Numbered from the stretch's first letter, positions 27,933-37,386 are shown. The stretch is 64,000 nucleotides of DNA from Caballeronia calidae (GCF_900044055.2 NZ_FCOX02000002.1:248001-312000), one strand, 5' to 3'. Notes: generated by a model from the letters alone, not told the origin. Numbers and translations are program-made.

Positions 27933-28517
27933 GTGAAGATCAAGCATTCAAGCATTGCTTCGGCAGCAGCCGTTGTCCTACTCTCGCTCAGTGGTGCGGC
28001 CCATGCCGACGGCGGCCATGACGGCGGCCATTGTTCAAACGAGACGCTGAGAGGAGCGTTTGGGTTTATCGGCCACGGCGTGATTCTCGGATTGATAGGC
28101 GATGATGGTCAGGTACATCCGTACGCTTCCCCATCGATTCTCGATGACGTCGCCCTGGTGACATTCGACGGTGTCGGCCATTTCACGCGCACCGACTTCG
28201 GGGTTATCGGCGGGCTGCCGAAGGGTGGGCAGACTACCTTCAATCCGAACCAGATGGGTGCCTATACGGTGCACCACGATTGCACGGGTACGATGAAGAT
28301 CATCTATACCGCCGGGGGATCCGTGCCGGCTGGTGTCGAGACCGATCTGAACATCGTCGTCGCGTCGGACGGGACGCTCGTCGAATCCGTTGTCTATAGG
28401 GCGGTCACCGTGGCAGGCGCCAGCGCGGACGGCAGCGTAAAGTGTCCACCGAATTGCCAGCAAGGTGTGCAAGAGAGCTTCGAGGGGAAGAAGGTCTCGG
28501 TCTTCGGCTTCCGTTAA
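27933..28517 (+). CDS. Secreted protein of unknown function
   Basis: This 194-residue protein is predicted from a GTG at 27933 (AAGGAG 7 nt upstream), which gives a classical signal peptide ending in AHADGG near residue 25. The mature part opens with a His/Gly-rich stretch (GGHDGGHCSNETLRGAFGF) and has cysteines at the ends (CSN, DCTG, CPPNC) that could form disulfides. The CSN-x-LRG-x-(F/Y)GF opening occurs in many uncharacterised exported beta-sandwich proteins of soil bacteria. No enzyme motif is seen. It is monocistronic with a hairpin after the stop. Confidence 0.8.
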   Translation: MKIKHSSIASAAAVVLLSLSGAAHADGGHDGGHCSNETLRGAFGFIGHGVILGLIGDDGQVHPYASPSILDDVALVTFDGVGHFTRTDFGVIGGLPKGGQTTFNPNQMGAYTVHHDCTGTMKIIYTAGGSVPAGVETDLNIVVASDGTLVESVVYRAVTVAGASADGSVKCPPNCQQGVQESFEGKKVSVFGFR

Positions 28518-28528
28518 TCGAGGTTGGT

Positions 28529-28549
28529 CGAGACCCGGATGAGGTCTCG
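28529..28549 (+). terminator. Hairpin after the secreted protein gene
   Basis: CGAGACC and GGTCTCG form a 7-bp stem with a 7-nt loop, 11 bp after the stop at 28517. Weak T content follows. A terminator role is likely but not certain. Confidence 0.5.
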
Positions 28550-28664
28550 TCGAACCGGCGATTTCCCTGCGATGCCGACCGTCGAATTCGATAACTTCCG
28601 CTTATTCACGTCGGCATCGCACAGCACTGGCGATATCAGCGATCGCGTCTGTCAGTGGAATTGA

Positions 28665-28698
28665 AAAAGGAATGCGCTAGTCACCGACGCGCATTCCA
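28665..28698 (-). terminator. Intrinsic terminator for the small secreted protein gene
   Basis: On the minus strand GGAATGCGC and GCGCATTCC form a 9-bp stem, followed by TTTTT. It lies about 95 bp after the stop of the 28793-29047 gene. The stem plus T run is a standard rho-independent terminator. Confidence 0.75.
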
Positions 28699-28792
28699 GC
28701 GCTTTCCAATTGCACACAGCGCCGATAAGAAGGCTAGTCGGGATCATCGCGGTCCCCGCGAAGGAGACCGCTGGTTTCAAAGCGCGAACGAC

Positions 28793-29047
28793 TTACTGGC
28801 CACCCTTATAGATGTCGCAATACGACGCAGGGCCGACGCAGACTTGCTGCGGTGCCGCGCTTGCTTTCGTCATCGCGCCGGAAGCGGACTTACCGGCCGC
28901 GCCCCCGTAGCCGGACGTGTCGCCGGAAGGAGCGGCACTGCCGTAAGTCTGAGATGCGGACGGGTTGCTCGTCGCATCCTGAGCTTGCGCCGCACTTACC
29001 GAGAGCGTGGCCACGAATGCCGCCACAAAAAGCAGTTTATTGAACAT
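28793..29047 (-). CDS. Small secreted protein of unknown function
   Basis: An 84-residue exported protein. A clear Sec signal peptide (FNKLLFVAAFVATLSVSAAQAQ) is followed by a Ser/Gly/Ala/Thr-rich low-complexity middle and a short C-terminus with two cysteines (QVCVGPASYCDIY) that may form a disulfide. AAGGAGG lies just upstream of the ATG. Similar short Ser/Gly-rich proteins are common in Burkholderia relatives, without known function. It has its own terminator. Confidence 0.82.
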   Translation of the reverse strand: MFNKLLFVAAFVATLSVSAAQAQDATSNPSASQTYGSAAPSGDTSGYGGAAGKSASGAMTKASAAPQQVCVGPASYCDIYKGGQ

Positions 29048-29509
29048 GGAAAACCTCCTTGGCTAGTCGAAGCAAAGCGTGACCGTGCTGCTGCATGGCG
29101 CTCGATCCATGCCTTTATCGCAGTCGGATGTCTCGCTGCTCGCGCGAATCGAGCGTCGCAAATCAGGCGGGGGGACCGTGTTGGAAAGACCGGCGTCAGT
29201 CAAACGGCTTCTTCGCAGAGGGATGTCGATGCCGCGCGATGCAATGAACGATGCGCAGGGACGTTCCGGGCGCCACATACGCCCAGGGAATGCAGCCAAC
29301 TCGACAGGCAAGCGCACGAAAAAAGATTGGTGCACACTTAAAACGATCGAGCCGTGCTGGAAATGAAATAGCCACGCAGCGCGTCGGGAGGTTCTGCACG
29401 CGGCGCAAGCGGCGCCCCTGTCCGCGAATTCGATGTGGCTATCGCAGCGCTTCGCGGAAGATCAGGAACGATTCCATTACGGCATAGGCACGGTGCAAGG
29501 ATGCTGCGC
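29048..29509. other. Divergent intergenic region
   Basis: This 462-bp region lies between the small secreted protein gene (minus) and the MFS gene (plus). No RNA gene, repeat or convincing small protein was found. Several Arg-rich open frames on both strands overlap each other and look random. Confidence 0.5.
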
Positions 29510-30760
29510 ATGCCTAGACGCATGACTCACGGAGCGGGCGGCTCGCGCCTTACCGCCTTGCTTCTTCCCGAAGGCGTCCATCCCGGCGCGCTGATCCTGC
29601 TGACAGCCCGTGGGCTGCGTGGCATGTGCGACGGCTTTATCGCCGTGTTGCTGCCAGGGTATTTACTGGCGCTCGGCTTTGGGCAACTGGCTGTCGGTCT
29701 GATCAGCACGACGACGTTGTTCGGCTCCGCCTTCGCGACGATCCTGGTGGGCGTCGCAGGCAATCGCTTTGCTTCGCGCGTCCAGTTGCGCTTCGCGGCC
29801 GCGCTGATGATGGCCACGGGCTTCGCGTTTGCCGGCCTGTCATCGCTGTGGCCGCTGCTCATCGTTGCGTTCGTCGGCACGCTGAATCCGAGTTCGGGCG
29901 ATGTCAGCCTCTTTCTCCCGCTCGAACATGCGAGCCTGGCCGAGTCCGCAACCGGCGACGCCCGGACCACGCTATTCGCGCGCTATAGCCTCGTCGGCGC
30001 GTTGTCCGCCGCACTCGGGGCGCTGGCCGCCGGCGTGCCGGACTGGCTTGCCGCACACCACGCTGCCTCACCCCTCACGGCGATGCGCCTCATGTTCATC
30101 GTCTACGCGATGTCGGGATCGATCATCTGGCTGCTCTACCGGCACATGCCGGCACGGCAGTCCAGCGGCGACGCGCCACGCATACCGCTCGGGCCATCGC
30201 GCGGAATCGTCACGCGCCTTGCGTTGCTGTTCAGCGTCGACGCCTTTGCCGGCGGACTGCTCGTCAACTCGCTGCTGACCTTGTGGCTGATTCAGCGGTT
30301 TGGACTGTCGCTCGGCGCAGCGGGTCGGTTCTTCTTCTGGGCCGGCCTGCTCAGCGCGGGTTCGCAGCTTGTCGCGGCACCCTTGTCACGTCGCATCGGC
30401 CTGCTCAACACCATGGTGTACACGCATATTCCCTCGAGCATTTGCCTCATTGCGGCAGCATTTTCGTCGTCGCTCGTGCTGACCCTGGCGTTGCTTCTCG
30501 TGCGCAGCGCGCTCTCGCAGATGGACGTACCCACGCGCAGCGCCTACGTCATGTCGGTCGTCACGCCGGGCGAGCGTCCCGCCGCCGCGAGTTTTACCGC
30601 GGTTCCGCGAAGCCTGGCCGCCGCCCTCGCGCCCACGCTATCGGGTGCGCTGCTGGGCCTCGGCTGGCTCGGCGCTCCGCTCGTCGCGTGCGGCGCGCTC
30701 AAAATTGCCTACGATCTTTCGCTGCTCTTCCTCTTCCGTCGCATCAAACCGGATCGCTGA
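29510..30760 (+). CDS. MFS transporter
   Basis: A 12-helix major facilitator of about 416 residues. The first helix pair is GALILLTARGLRGMCDGF and LLPGYLLALGFGQLAVGLIS; a charged central loop (about 210-225) separates the two six-helix halves. The motif A glycine/arginine signature is weak (GNRFASRVQLR). Three in-frame ATGs lie close together (29501, 29510, 29522); 29510 is chosen because AAGG lies 9 nt upstream. The substrate is unknown; no regulator is adjacent. Confidence 0.88.
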   Translation: MPRRMTHGAGGSRLTALLLPEGVHPGALILLTARGLRGMCDGFIAVLLPGYLLALGFGQLAVGLISTTTLFGSAFATILVGVAGNRFASRVQLRFAAALMMATGFAFAGLSSLWPLLIVAFVGTLNPSSGDVSLFLPLEHASLAESATGDARTTLFARYSLVGALSAALGALAAGVPDWLAAHHAASPLTAMRLMFIVYAMSGSIIWLLYRHMPARQSSGDAPRIPLGPSRGIVTRLALLFSVDAFAGGLLVNSLLTLWLIQRFGLSLGAAGRFFFWAGLLSAGSQLVAAPLSRRIGLLNTMVYTHIPSSICLIAAAFSSSLVLTLALLLVRSALSQMDVPTRSAYVMSVVTPGERPAAASFTAVPRSLAAALAPTLSGALLGLGWLGAPLVACGALKIAYDLSLLFLFRRIKPDR

Positions 30761-30882
30761 TTTCCCCGGATCATGGGGCGCATTCAAGCGAGCGCGGTAA
30801 AGAAACGTTGACCGATGCCGATAACCTGAACCATGGGTAGCCGGACGACCGTTCGGGCCGACAACATCCGACAGAGAGAGAA

Positions 30883-31086
30883 ATGGTCTTCAGCTACAGG
30901 GACATGATGGTCACGCCGGCAGCGGTCCGGCAGGGCAACAGGTTTGCGGCGACGGCGCGAATCCACCATTTGAACGGGATGGAGCGCTCCGTGAGATTGC
31001 CGGGCGAGTTCGCCGATGTGGAAGAGGCGATCCGCTTCGCGATCGCAGCGGGCTTCGAATATATCGATTGCGAGCAGCGCTGCTGA
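30883..31086 (+). CDS. Small conserved Burkholderia-type protein
   Basis: This 67-residue protein (MVFSYRDMMVTPAAV) has no signal peptide or membrane segment and ends in an acidic helix with EYIDCEQRC. A GAGAGAGAA stretch lies directly upstream, and a good intrinsic terminator follows within 50 bp, which supports a real, separately transcribed gene. Its opening resembles small proteins seen often in Burkholderia genomes, without known function. Confidence 0.75.
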   Translation: MVFSYRDMMVTPAAVRQGNRFAATARIHHLNGMERSVRLPGEFADVEEAIRFAIAAGFEYIDCEQRC

Positions 31087-31391
31087 TTCGCCCGCAGCGC
31101 GCCTGCGCGCTTTCAATCGGGTAAAATACCGACGCCGCGACCTGTGCTCGCGGCGTTTCTTTTTCCAGCCCACGCAAAGACACCTATGTAGCGCGCCGCG
31201 ACACTCCTTCGTCACACACATCTGACCGACAGGGGTTCGCGGACCTATGGCGCGTCGCCCGCGTTTCGCCCTTGCGATGCGCCGCGACGCCGCATCCGAT
31301 TTTCCCGCGCATGAATCGCCGCCTCGTTCGGCGAACCGCGAGATTCCACGCGTCCGGTCTTTCCAGCAATCGAATCAACGGCACCTTATCC
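31087..31391. other. Intergenic region before the SulP gene
   Basis: This 305-bp region has the terminator at 31131-31164 and otherwise no recognised element. The SulP start has no strong ribosome-binding site. From here on the DNA is visibly richer in GCG/CGC words than before. Confidence 0.5.
31131..31164 (+). terminator. Intrinsic terminator after the small conserved gene
   Basis: GACGCCGCGA and TCGCGGCGTT pair in a 10-bp stem (one G-T pair) around CCTGTGC, followed by TCTTTTT. This is a textbook rho-independent terminator 45 bp after the stop at 31086. Confidence 0.85.
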
Positions 31392-32873
31392 ATGAAGACA
31401 CACACACTGCGCGAAGAGTGGTTCTCGAACGTGCGCGCCGATGTGCTCGCCGGCATCGTCGTCGCGCTCGCGCTCATTCCCGAGGCGCTGGCGTTTTCCA
31501 TCATCGCGGGCGTCGATCCGAAAGTCGGGCTCTATGCCGCGTTCAGCATCGCGGTGGTATCCGCGATCGCGGGCGGGCGTCCCGGCATGATCTCGGCGGC
31601 GACGGGCGCGGTCGCGCTGCTGCTGTCGTCGCTCGTGAAAGCGCACGGCGCCGAGTACGTGCTCGCGGCGGGCATGCTCGCGGGCCTGCTGCAGATCGGC
31701 GCGGGATACGCGAGGCTCGGCGCGCTCATGCGTTTCGTGTCGCGCTCGGTCATCACGGGCTTCGTGAATGCGCTCGCGATCCTCATCTTTCTCGCGCAGT
31801 TGCCGCAATTGCACGCCCAGCCGTGGTACGTGCTCGCGATGGTCGCGGGCGGCCTCGCGATCATCTATCTGCTGCCGCGCGTGACGAAGGCGGTGCCGTC
31901 GCCGCTCGTCTGCATCGTCGTGCTGACGATCATCTCGATGGCGCTGCATCTCGAGCTGCGCACCGTCGGCGACATGGGCTCGTTCCCCGATCGTCTGCCC
32001 GAATTCGCATTCCCGCACGTGCCCTTCTCGCTCGACACGCTGCGCATCATCTTTCCGTATTCGGTGGCGATCGCGATCGTCGGCTTGCTGGAATCGCTGA
32101 TGACCGCCGCCATCGTCGACGATTACACCGATACCCCGAGCGACAAGAATCGCGAATGCCGCGGCCAGGGCTGCGCGAATATCGTCGCGGGCTTTCTCGG
32201 CGGCATGCCGGGCTGCGCGATGATCGGCCAGACGGTCATCAACATGAAGTCGGGCGGACGCCAGCGTCTTTCGACCTTCGTGGCCGGTGCGTTCCTGCTC
32301 GTGCTCGTCGTGTTCCTCGGGCCGTGGGTCAAGCAGATTCCGATGGCCGCGCTCGTCGCCGTGATGATCTTCGTGTCGATCAGCACGTTCAGCTGGAAAT
32401 CCATCGCGAATCTGCGCACGCATCCGAAGAGCTCGTCGGTCGTGATGCTCGCGACGGTGATCGTCGTCGTGGCGACGGGCAATCTCGCGATCGGCGTGGG
32501 CGTCGGCGTGCTGCTCTCGGCGCTCTTCTTTACGTCGAAGGTGCGCCGCGTGCTCGCGGTGGAATCCACGCTCGATGAAGCCGCGGGCGAGCGCCGCTAT
32601 GTGGTACGCGGGCAGGTGTTCTTCGCGTCATCGGAAGCGCTCGTTTCCGAGTTCGATTTCAAGGACGACGTGCGCTCGGTGCGGCTCGATCTATCGCACG
32701 CGCACTTCTGGGACATCACGGCGATCGACGCGCTCGATCGCATCGTGCACAAGTTCCGGCGCAACGGCATCGCGGTCGATGTGAGCGGCCTGAATCGCGC
32801 GAGCGCCACGATGATCGAGAAGTACGCGACGCACGACAAGACGTCCGCGACGCACTTCGAGCCGACGCATTGA
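31392..32873 (+). CDS. SulP-family inorganic anion transporter
   Basis: A 493-residue membrane transporter for sulfate, bicarbonate or related anions. The membrane part (about 12-380) carries [31 protein letters not shown], the SulP helix 1-2 signature, and many Gly/Ala-rich helices. A C-terminal STAS domain (about 405-480; [19 protein letters not shown]) is present. The start at 31392 is chosen because [11 protein letters not shown] opens the family alignment; further upstream residues are basic and unlikely. Specificity (sulfate vs bicarbonate) cannot be read. Confidence 0.92.
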   Translation: MKTHTLREEWFSNVRADVLAGIVVALALIPEALAFSIIAGVDPKVGLYAAFSIAVVSAIAGGRPGMISAATGAVALLLSSLVKAHGAEYVLAAGMLAGLLQIGAGYARLGALMRFVSRSVITGFVNALAILIFLAQLPQLHAQPWYVLAMVAGGLAIIYLLPRVTKAVPSPLVCIVVLTIISMALHLELRTVGDMGSFPDRLPEFAFPHVPFSLDTLRIIFPYSVAIAIVGLLESLMTAAIVDDYTDTPSDKNRECRGQGCANIVAGFLGGMPGCAMIGQTVINMKSGGRQRLSTFVAGAFLLVLVVFLGPWVKQIPMAALVAVMIFVSISTFSWKSIANLRTHPKSSSVVMLATVIVVVATGNLAIGVGVGVLLSALFFTSKVRRVLAVESTLDEAAGERRYVVRGQVFFASSEALVSEFDFKDDVRSVRLDLSHAHFWDITAIDALDRIVHKFRRNGIAVDVSGLNRASATMIEKYATHDKTSATHFEPTH

Positions 32874-32888
32874 GGCACGTCCTGAAAG

Positions 32889-32918
32889 ACACGGAGTGCG
32901 CTCGCCCGCACTCCGTGT
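32889..32918. terminator. Bidirectional terminator hairpin
   Basis: ACACGGAGTGCG (32889-32900) and CGCACTCCGTGT (32907-32918) are a perfect 12-bp stem with a 6-nt loop, centred between the convergent SulP and PhoX genes. No long T run is present. Confidence 0.7.
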
Positions 32919-32926
32919 GAGGTGCA

Positions 32927-34897
32927 TCAGCCCAGTTTGATCGACGTCGGATCGGCGGTCAGATAACCGACCGACGCGCCGAAGCGATCCTTGTAGTTCG
33001 CGCGCACGAGCGGATCGAGTGTCGACTGCACTTTCGCGTGCAGGCTGCTGCTCCAGTCGCCCGCGTGCTGGAAGTTGCTCATGATGTACGTCCAGCCGTT
33101 GATCTCGTCGACGGCATGCAGGCCCGTCGATTCCGCGCCCGACGGTGCCGACAGAATGCGCGACAGCGACTTCGTATCGACGTTGTACGCCCACAGGAAG
33201 TTGTTGACGTGCATGCCGCTGTCCTCGCCGATGAAGAGCGTGCGCAGCTTCTCCGAGAACTTGATGTTGTCCGGATTCGCGACGCGTTCGGGATTCGCGG
33301 TATTGCCGAGCGCATCCGCCGCGGCGAGATCTTCGCCGACGAGCGCGGCGGGCGCGGCCATATCCACGGGCACCCATTCGCTGTCGATCGCGGCGCCCGC
33401 GATATCGCGCTGGCCTGCCTTCATGTTCAGCGCATACACGGCGCCGGAGGTGATGGCCTTGTCGAGCGCGATGTCCGTCGAATGCGCGTTGCCCTTGACC
33501 ATCGACGAAACGATCTGCGACATCGCCGAATAGAGCACCTTGTCCTTCGCGTTGACGGTCGTGCCTTCGAGCTTCGTGAAGCCCATGCTCGCGCCCTTCA
33601 GTGCGGCATAGCGATGCGTCTCGAGGAATGCGGCCGCCTTTTCCATGCCCGGCTTGATGCGAATCCAGTTGAACTTGCCGCTGTAGTGAATGCGCGTGTA
33701 CGAAGGATCGGTCGGCGGATTCTTCTCGTCCGTGACGATATCCATGATGTCGGCGATCGTCAGCGTGTTGGCGAGATTCTCGATTTCATCGCTCGTCGCG
33801 TGGCCCAGGTTGAGCCACGTGAGCGTCGCGGAGCCCGCGCCCGCCGATGACGTCTGCGTCCACTTCGCCACATAGAGCGTGCCCGCCGAGAGATCGGCTT
33901 CCTTGTCCGCGATGAACATGAAGAGGCCGCCGTTGGTTGCGTCGTCGCCCATCAGCACGGTGCGCTTGTCGGGCATCACCTGAATCAGCTCGTGCGAGAT
34001 GCGGCCGAGGCAGTAGTGCTTCTTGATCGTGCCGGTGCCGTCCGGATGCACCGTCACTTCCGGCAGATGGCCATAGTGATAGGCACGCGCCTTCGTTTCG
34101 TCGCCATAGAGGTTCTTGCTGTAGGCCTTGAATTGCGAGTTCGTCGCGAGCGTCGCCGCATCCGGTTCGTACTCTTCGCTCGACAGGTGCGTATTCCACG
34201 GCGACAGGCTCGCGCCGCACGTGATCCAGAGGCCGTTCGCCTTCGACGTATCGACGTTCGCGTAGCTCACGAGCGTGAGCTTGCCCGTCGCCGGGTCCTG
34301 GTCGAGCGTGAGCACGGCGATCGGCGAAGGCAGACGGCCGTACATGTCGGCATCGGTCTGGTCGCGCGACGTGTATTCGAACTGCACCACGGCGAACACC
34401 GCGTTGCCTTTCACGCCCTTCACGGTCGCGTTGTCGATCTTGATGAGCGACGTGCCGTCCGGGCAGTCCGAGAAGAACTGACGCTCCTTGCCCGATGCCG
34501 AGCGGTCGACGATCGGCTGATTATCGATGTCGAAGTAGCCGCCCGCGACGATCGTGCCGCCCGTCGTGTTCGTCACGGTATCGCCCGTCATGAAGAACGG
34601 CTGATACGCGAGCTTGTACGTGCGGCTGCTGCCGTCGCTGAAGCTCGCGGTCATCGTCGAGGCGACGGTGGTCTTGGCCATCGCGTTCGGATCGGCGAGC
34701 GTGGGCGCGGCCATGCTGCCGAACGCGGCCGTGGTGAAGGCAGCCTTCGTCGTGGCGGTGGGCGTCGCCGCGTTGCTGTCGCTGCCGCCGCATGCGGTGA
34801 GCAAGGAAGCAGTGGCCGCGCCGCCGAGCGGCAGCATCGGTGCGCCGGCGAGAATCTTGAGGGCCTTGCGGCGGGAGAGGTCGAGTGGCTGCGCCAT
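32927..34897 (-). CDS. phoX: PhoX/DUF839-family alkaline phosphatase, Tat lipoprotein
   Basis: A 656-residue exported phosphatase of the PhoX family, Ca/Fe-dependent enzymes releasing phosphate from organic esters. The leader has a twin-arginine motif (SRRKALK at 8-14) and a lipobox-like LLTAC with Cys36, so it may be an exported lipoprotein. The mature protein has the propeller segments typical of DUF839: WITCGASLSPWNTHLSSEEYEP, GRISHELIQVMPD, TVLMGDDATNGGLFMF, NPDNIKFSE and GEDSG. A Pho box with properly spaced -10 lies about 110 bp upstream, indicating PhoB control. Monocistronic between two hairpins. Confidence 0.9.
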   Translation of the reverse strand: MAQPLDLSRRKALKILAGAPMLPLGGAATASLLTACGGSDSNAATPTATTKAAFTTAAFGSMAAPTLADPNAMAKTTVASTMTASFSDGSSRTYKLAYQPFFMTGDTVTNTTGGTIVAGGYFDIDNQPIVDRSASGKERQFFSDCPDGTSLIKIDNATVKGVKGNAVFAVVQFEYTSRDQTDADMYGRLPSPIAVLTLDQDPATGKLTLVSYANVDTSKANGLWITCGASLSPWNTHLSSEEYEPDAATLATNSQFKAYSKNLYGDETKARAYHYGHLPEVTVHPDGTGTIKKHYCLGRISHELIQVMPDKRTVLMGDDATNGGLFMFIADKEADLSAGTLYVAKWTQTSSAGAGSATLTWLNLGHATSDEIENLANTLTIADIMDIVTDEKNPPTDPSYTRIHYSGKFNWIRIKPGMEKAAAFLETHRYAALKGASMGFTKLEGTTVNAKDKVLYSAMSQIVSSMVKGNAHSTDIALDKAITSGAVYALNMKAGQRDIAGAAIDSEWVPVDMAAPAALVGEDLAAADALGNTANPERVANPDNIKFSEKLRTLFIGEDSGMHVNNFLWAYNVDTKSLSRILSAPSGAESTGLHAVDEINGWTYIMSNFQHAGDWSSSLHAKVQSTLDPLVRANYKDRFGASVGYLTADPTSIKLG

Positions 34898-34989
34898 GTG
34901 TAGTTTCGCGTCCTTGATTGTGGGTTGTGTACCGGCGAACGAAGTCCCCGCCTCGGGCCGTTGCGGCCTGACGTGCCGGTTGACGCGCT

Positions 34990-35023
34990 ACTGTAGGAAA
35001 TGAATGTGAAATACGTTTGACAG
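34990..35023 (-). promoter_or_regulatory. Pho box and -10 element upstream of phoX
   Basis: On the minus strand CTGTCAA-ACGT-ATTTCAC (35023-35006) fits the PhoB 7-4-7 direct repeat; the second half-site differs from CTGTCAC at two positions. Ten bp further is TACAGT (34995-34990), at the spacing where PhoB-dependent promoters carry the -10 box with the Pho box replacing the -35. This predicts phosphate-starvation induction of phoX. Confidence 0.72.
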
Positions 35024-35067
35024 GCGCGTGTAATTCGATTGTTTATGGCCTGAAAGAGGAGAAGCGC

Positions 35068-35091
35068 GCGCAGCGCGCGGTGGCGCTGCGC
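35068..35091 (-). terminator. Hairpin downstream of the TIM-barrel gene
   Basis: GCGCAGCGC and GCGCTGCGC form a 9-bp stem with a 6-nt loop about 20-45 bp after the stop at 35112, followed on the minus strand by a pyrimidine-rich stretch (CTTCTCCTCTTT). A plausible terminator of the reductase-TIM operon. Confidence 0.55.
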
Positions 35092-35111
35092 TGGACAGGA
35101 AGACGTGACTG

Positions 35112-35948
35112 TTACGGCTGACCTGCCTCCCACAGGTCTCTGATCCACTCCCGCATCATCAATGACTCGGCCCATCGGTCCGTCGTGTCGTTTCCATCGC
35201 GTCCGATGATCGCGTAAGGCTTCGGCCCCAGCTCGCAGGTGAACGCGAGCGTCTCGTCCGGCCCGGCGCGCTTGCGCCACGACGCAAAGCCGTATTGCCA
35301 CCAGTCGAGAAACAGATCCACCCACATGCGATGCGGCTCGAACGAGATTTCGATCTGCACCTGCTCGCGGCTCGCGACGCGCCCATGAAACGCCCACGAA
35401 TGATCGAGAATGCGATGAATCAGCGCGTGATTCTCCTCCGACACCGGCCACGCGAACTCGCGCCCGACGAGGTAATGCGAAAGATCCGCGAGCAGCCTGA
35501 GATTCGGAAACGCATCGAGCAGATCGAGCGTGAACAGCAGATCCGTCGTCATGCGGTCGCGATGCGTTTCGATATACATCGGCACGCGCGCTTCTTCCGC
35601 GAGCCGCTGCCATCCTTCGAGCAAGCCGATGCATTCGCGCACCGTGCGGGGTCTCACATCGGGCTGCACGTCGATGTGATGCACGCCGAACTCCACCGCG
35701 TTCTCGAGCACGGGCTCGAGATCATCGACCGTGCGTGGAAAGCACTGCCCTTCCGCCGACAGGCCATATTCCGCGCGCAGTTGCGCGAGCCGCTTCACGT
35801 CCTCACGTTTCGTGTAGTGCGTGCTCACGCCGTCGAAGCCCGCTTCAGCGATCATGCGGACGTTTTCTTCGAGCGTGCGCTCGCGGCCATCGGTATGACG
35901 GCGCTCCATCGCCCAGAGCGATTGAAAGATCAACAGTCGTTGGCTCAT
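35112..35948 (-). CDS. Xylose-isomerase-like TIM-barrel protein
   Basis: A 278-residue AP-endonuclease-2/sugar phosphate isomerase-epimerase family protein. The barrel shows EAGFDGVSTHYTK, AEGQCFP, HHIDVQPDVRP, MYIETHRDRM (Glu/His metal site), LLADLSHYLVG and IEISFEPH. Such proteins isomerise or epimerise sugars or keto-polyols with a divalent metal. Its ATG overlaps the stop of the ferredoxin-reductase-like gene (ATGA), so the two are coupled. The LacI-type regulator across the divergent promoter supports a sugar or polyol substrate; the specific reaction is unknown. Confidence 0.85.
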   Translation of the reverse strand: MSQRLLIFQSLWAMERRHTDGRERTLEENVRMIAEAGFDGVSTHYTKREDVKRLAQLRAEYGLSAEGQCFPRTVDDLEPVLENAVEFGVHHIDVQPDVRPRTVRECIGLLEGWQRLAEEARVPMYIETHRDRMTTDLLFTLDLLDAFPNLRLLADLSHYLVGREFAWPVSEENHALIHRILDHSWAFHGRVASREQVQIEISFEPHRMWVDLFLDWWQYGFASWRKRAGPDETLAFTCELGPKPYAIIGRDGNDTTDRWAESLMMREWIRDLWEAGQP

Positions 35949-37204
35949 TGCATCGCCACCGTCAAGAGCGAGCGCAGCTTGACGGATCGATCCGCGAGCA
36001 CGTCAGCTTCAACACGCGCGCGCCGGGCGATCAGTTCCTGCGCGATCCGCACGTCGCGCGCAATCTGCCCGGCCTGCCCGATGCCGCTTGCGCCGACGAG
36101 CACGCCCTCGCCATCCAGCGCGAAATAAACACACGCATCATCGCCCACATCGCGCACGACGGTCGTCGCGCCTTGCGCGGGCATGCCTGCGATCTGTATC
36201 GTCGTGTCGTACTGATCGGACCAGAACCACGGCACCGCGTCGAACGTTTCCGCATGGCCGAGCATGTTGCGCGCCGCCGTGCGCGCCTGATCTTCCGCGT
36301 TGCGCCAGCATTCGAGCCGGATGCGCCGATTGAACAACGGATGCGGGAACGAGCACACATCGCCTGCCGCGTAGATATGCGGATCGCTCGTGCGCAGCGT
36401 TTCATCGACGGCGATGCCGTTGTCGATAGCGAGCCCCGCCGCCTGCGCCAGCCCCGTGCGCGGCACGACGCCAATGCCCGCGATCACCGCATCGCATGCG
36501 ATGAACGCGCCGTCCGCGAGCGTCACGCCTTCCACGCGCGATGTTCCCTCGATGCGCTCGATCCTCACATCGAACCGCACATCGACGCCCATGCGCGCAT
36601 GCCGTTCGATCACGGCGTGCGCCACCGCTTCGGGCACCGCGCGCATCAATGCGCGCGGCGCGGCTTCGAGCACGCACACGGCACAACCCCGCGCGATGGC
36701 CGTCGCCGCGACTTCGAGCCCGATGAATCCCGCGCCGATCACGACGATGCGCTTGCCCGCGCCCAACTCGCCCGCGATGGAGAGCGCGTCCGGCACGTTG
36801 CGCAACATGTGTATGCCCTGCAATGTCGCGCCGGGCAGATCGAGCTTGCGCGGCGCGGCGCCCGTCGCGATCAGCAGGCGCTCGTAAGCGATCGCGCGGC
36901 CGTTGCGCAGCACCACGTCCTTCGCAACGCGATCGATGCGCGCGACGGGTGCATCGACACGCAAGTCGATTCCTTGCTCATCGAAGAAAGCGTCCTTGAA
37001 GACGCCGCATTCCTCGACACTCTTTTGCCCGAGCAACACCGCCTTCGACAGCGGCGGCCGTTCGTACGGCGCGATGCCTTCATCGCCGAGCAGCACGATG
37101 CCGCCGCTCCATCCGTTCTCGCGCAGCGCATGCGCGGTGCGCGCGCCGCACTGCCCCGCGCCGATGATGACCATCGACGTTTTGGTGGTTTGACGTTCGG
37201 ACAT
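35945..37204 (-). CDS. FAD/NAD ferredoxin reductase-like oxidoreductase
   Basis: A 419-residue two-dinucleotide-domain flavoprotein. FAD binds at VIIGAGQCGARTA (about 11-23), followed by PYERPPLSKAVL, the signature of BphA4/rhodocoxin-type ferredoxin reductases; the NADH fold is VVIGAGFIGLEVA (about 150). A C-terminal reductase domain follows GDVCSFPHP. These enzymes pass electrons to a 2Fe-2S ferredoxin of a Rieske oxygenase or P450, but neither partner is beside it. The start at 37204 has GAGGG 6 nt upstream. It is the first gene of the pair facing lacI. Confidence 0.88.
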   Translation of the reverse strand: MSERQTTKTSMVIIGAGQCGARTAHALRENGWSGGIVLLGDEGIAPYERPPLSKAVLLGQKSVEECGVFKDAFFDEQGIDLRVDAPVARIDRVAKDVVLRNGRAIAYERLLIATGAAPRKLDLPGATLQGIHMLRNVPDALSIAGELGAGKRIVVIGAGFIGLEVAATAIARGCAVCVLEAAPRALMRAVPEAVAHAVIERHARMGVDVRFDVRIERIEGTSRVEGVTLADGAFIACDAVIAGIGVVPRTGLAQAAGLAIDNGIAVDETLRTSDPHIYAAGDVCSFPHPLFNRRIRLECWRNAEDQARTAARNMLGHAETFDAVPWFWSDQYDTTIQIAGMPAQGATTVVRDVGDDACVYFALDGEGVLVGASGIGQAGQIARDVRIAQELIARRARVEADVLADRSVKLRSLLTVAMQ

Positions 37205-37280
37205 CGTTGCCCTCGGCTGAAGTTTGGATTGGCGTGATGATCGGATGCGCCGCATGGATCATCCTGACGTGTATTTCAGT

Positions 37281-37386
37281 CTCTAATTGAGCACGCGTCA
37301 AAGCCTGTTTTGCCTCATTTTGAGCAATAGAGGGTTTATACCGGTGAATCCGGCGCCATCGACGAACTGGATCGCCTCAAAATGAG
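37281..37386. promoter_or_regulatory. Three operator-like palindromes in the lacI divergon
   Basis: The 11-bp sites CTCTAATTGAG (37281-37291), CTCATTTTGAG (37314-37324) and CTCAAAATGAG (37376-37386) share CTCW(N)TGAG symmetry; the last two are exact reverse complements. Centres are 33 and 62 bp apart, near three and six helical turns. They lie between the divergent reductase (ATG 37204) and LacI-type (ATG 37426) genes. Binding by the LacI-type regulator, with looping, is inferred. Confidence 0.68.
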
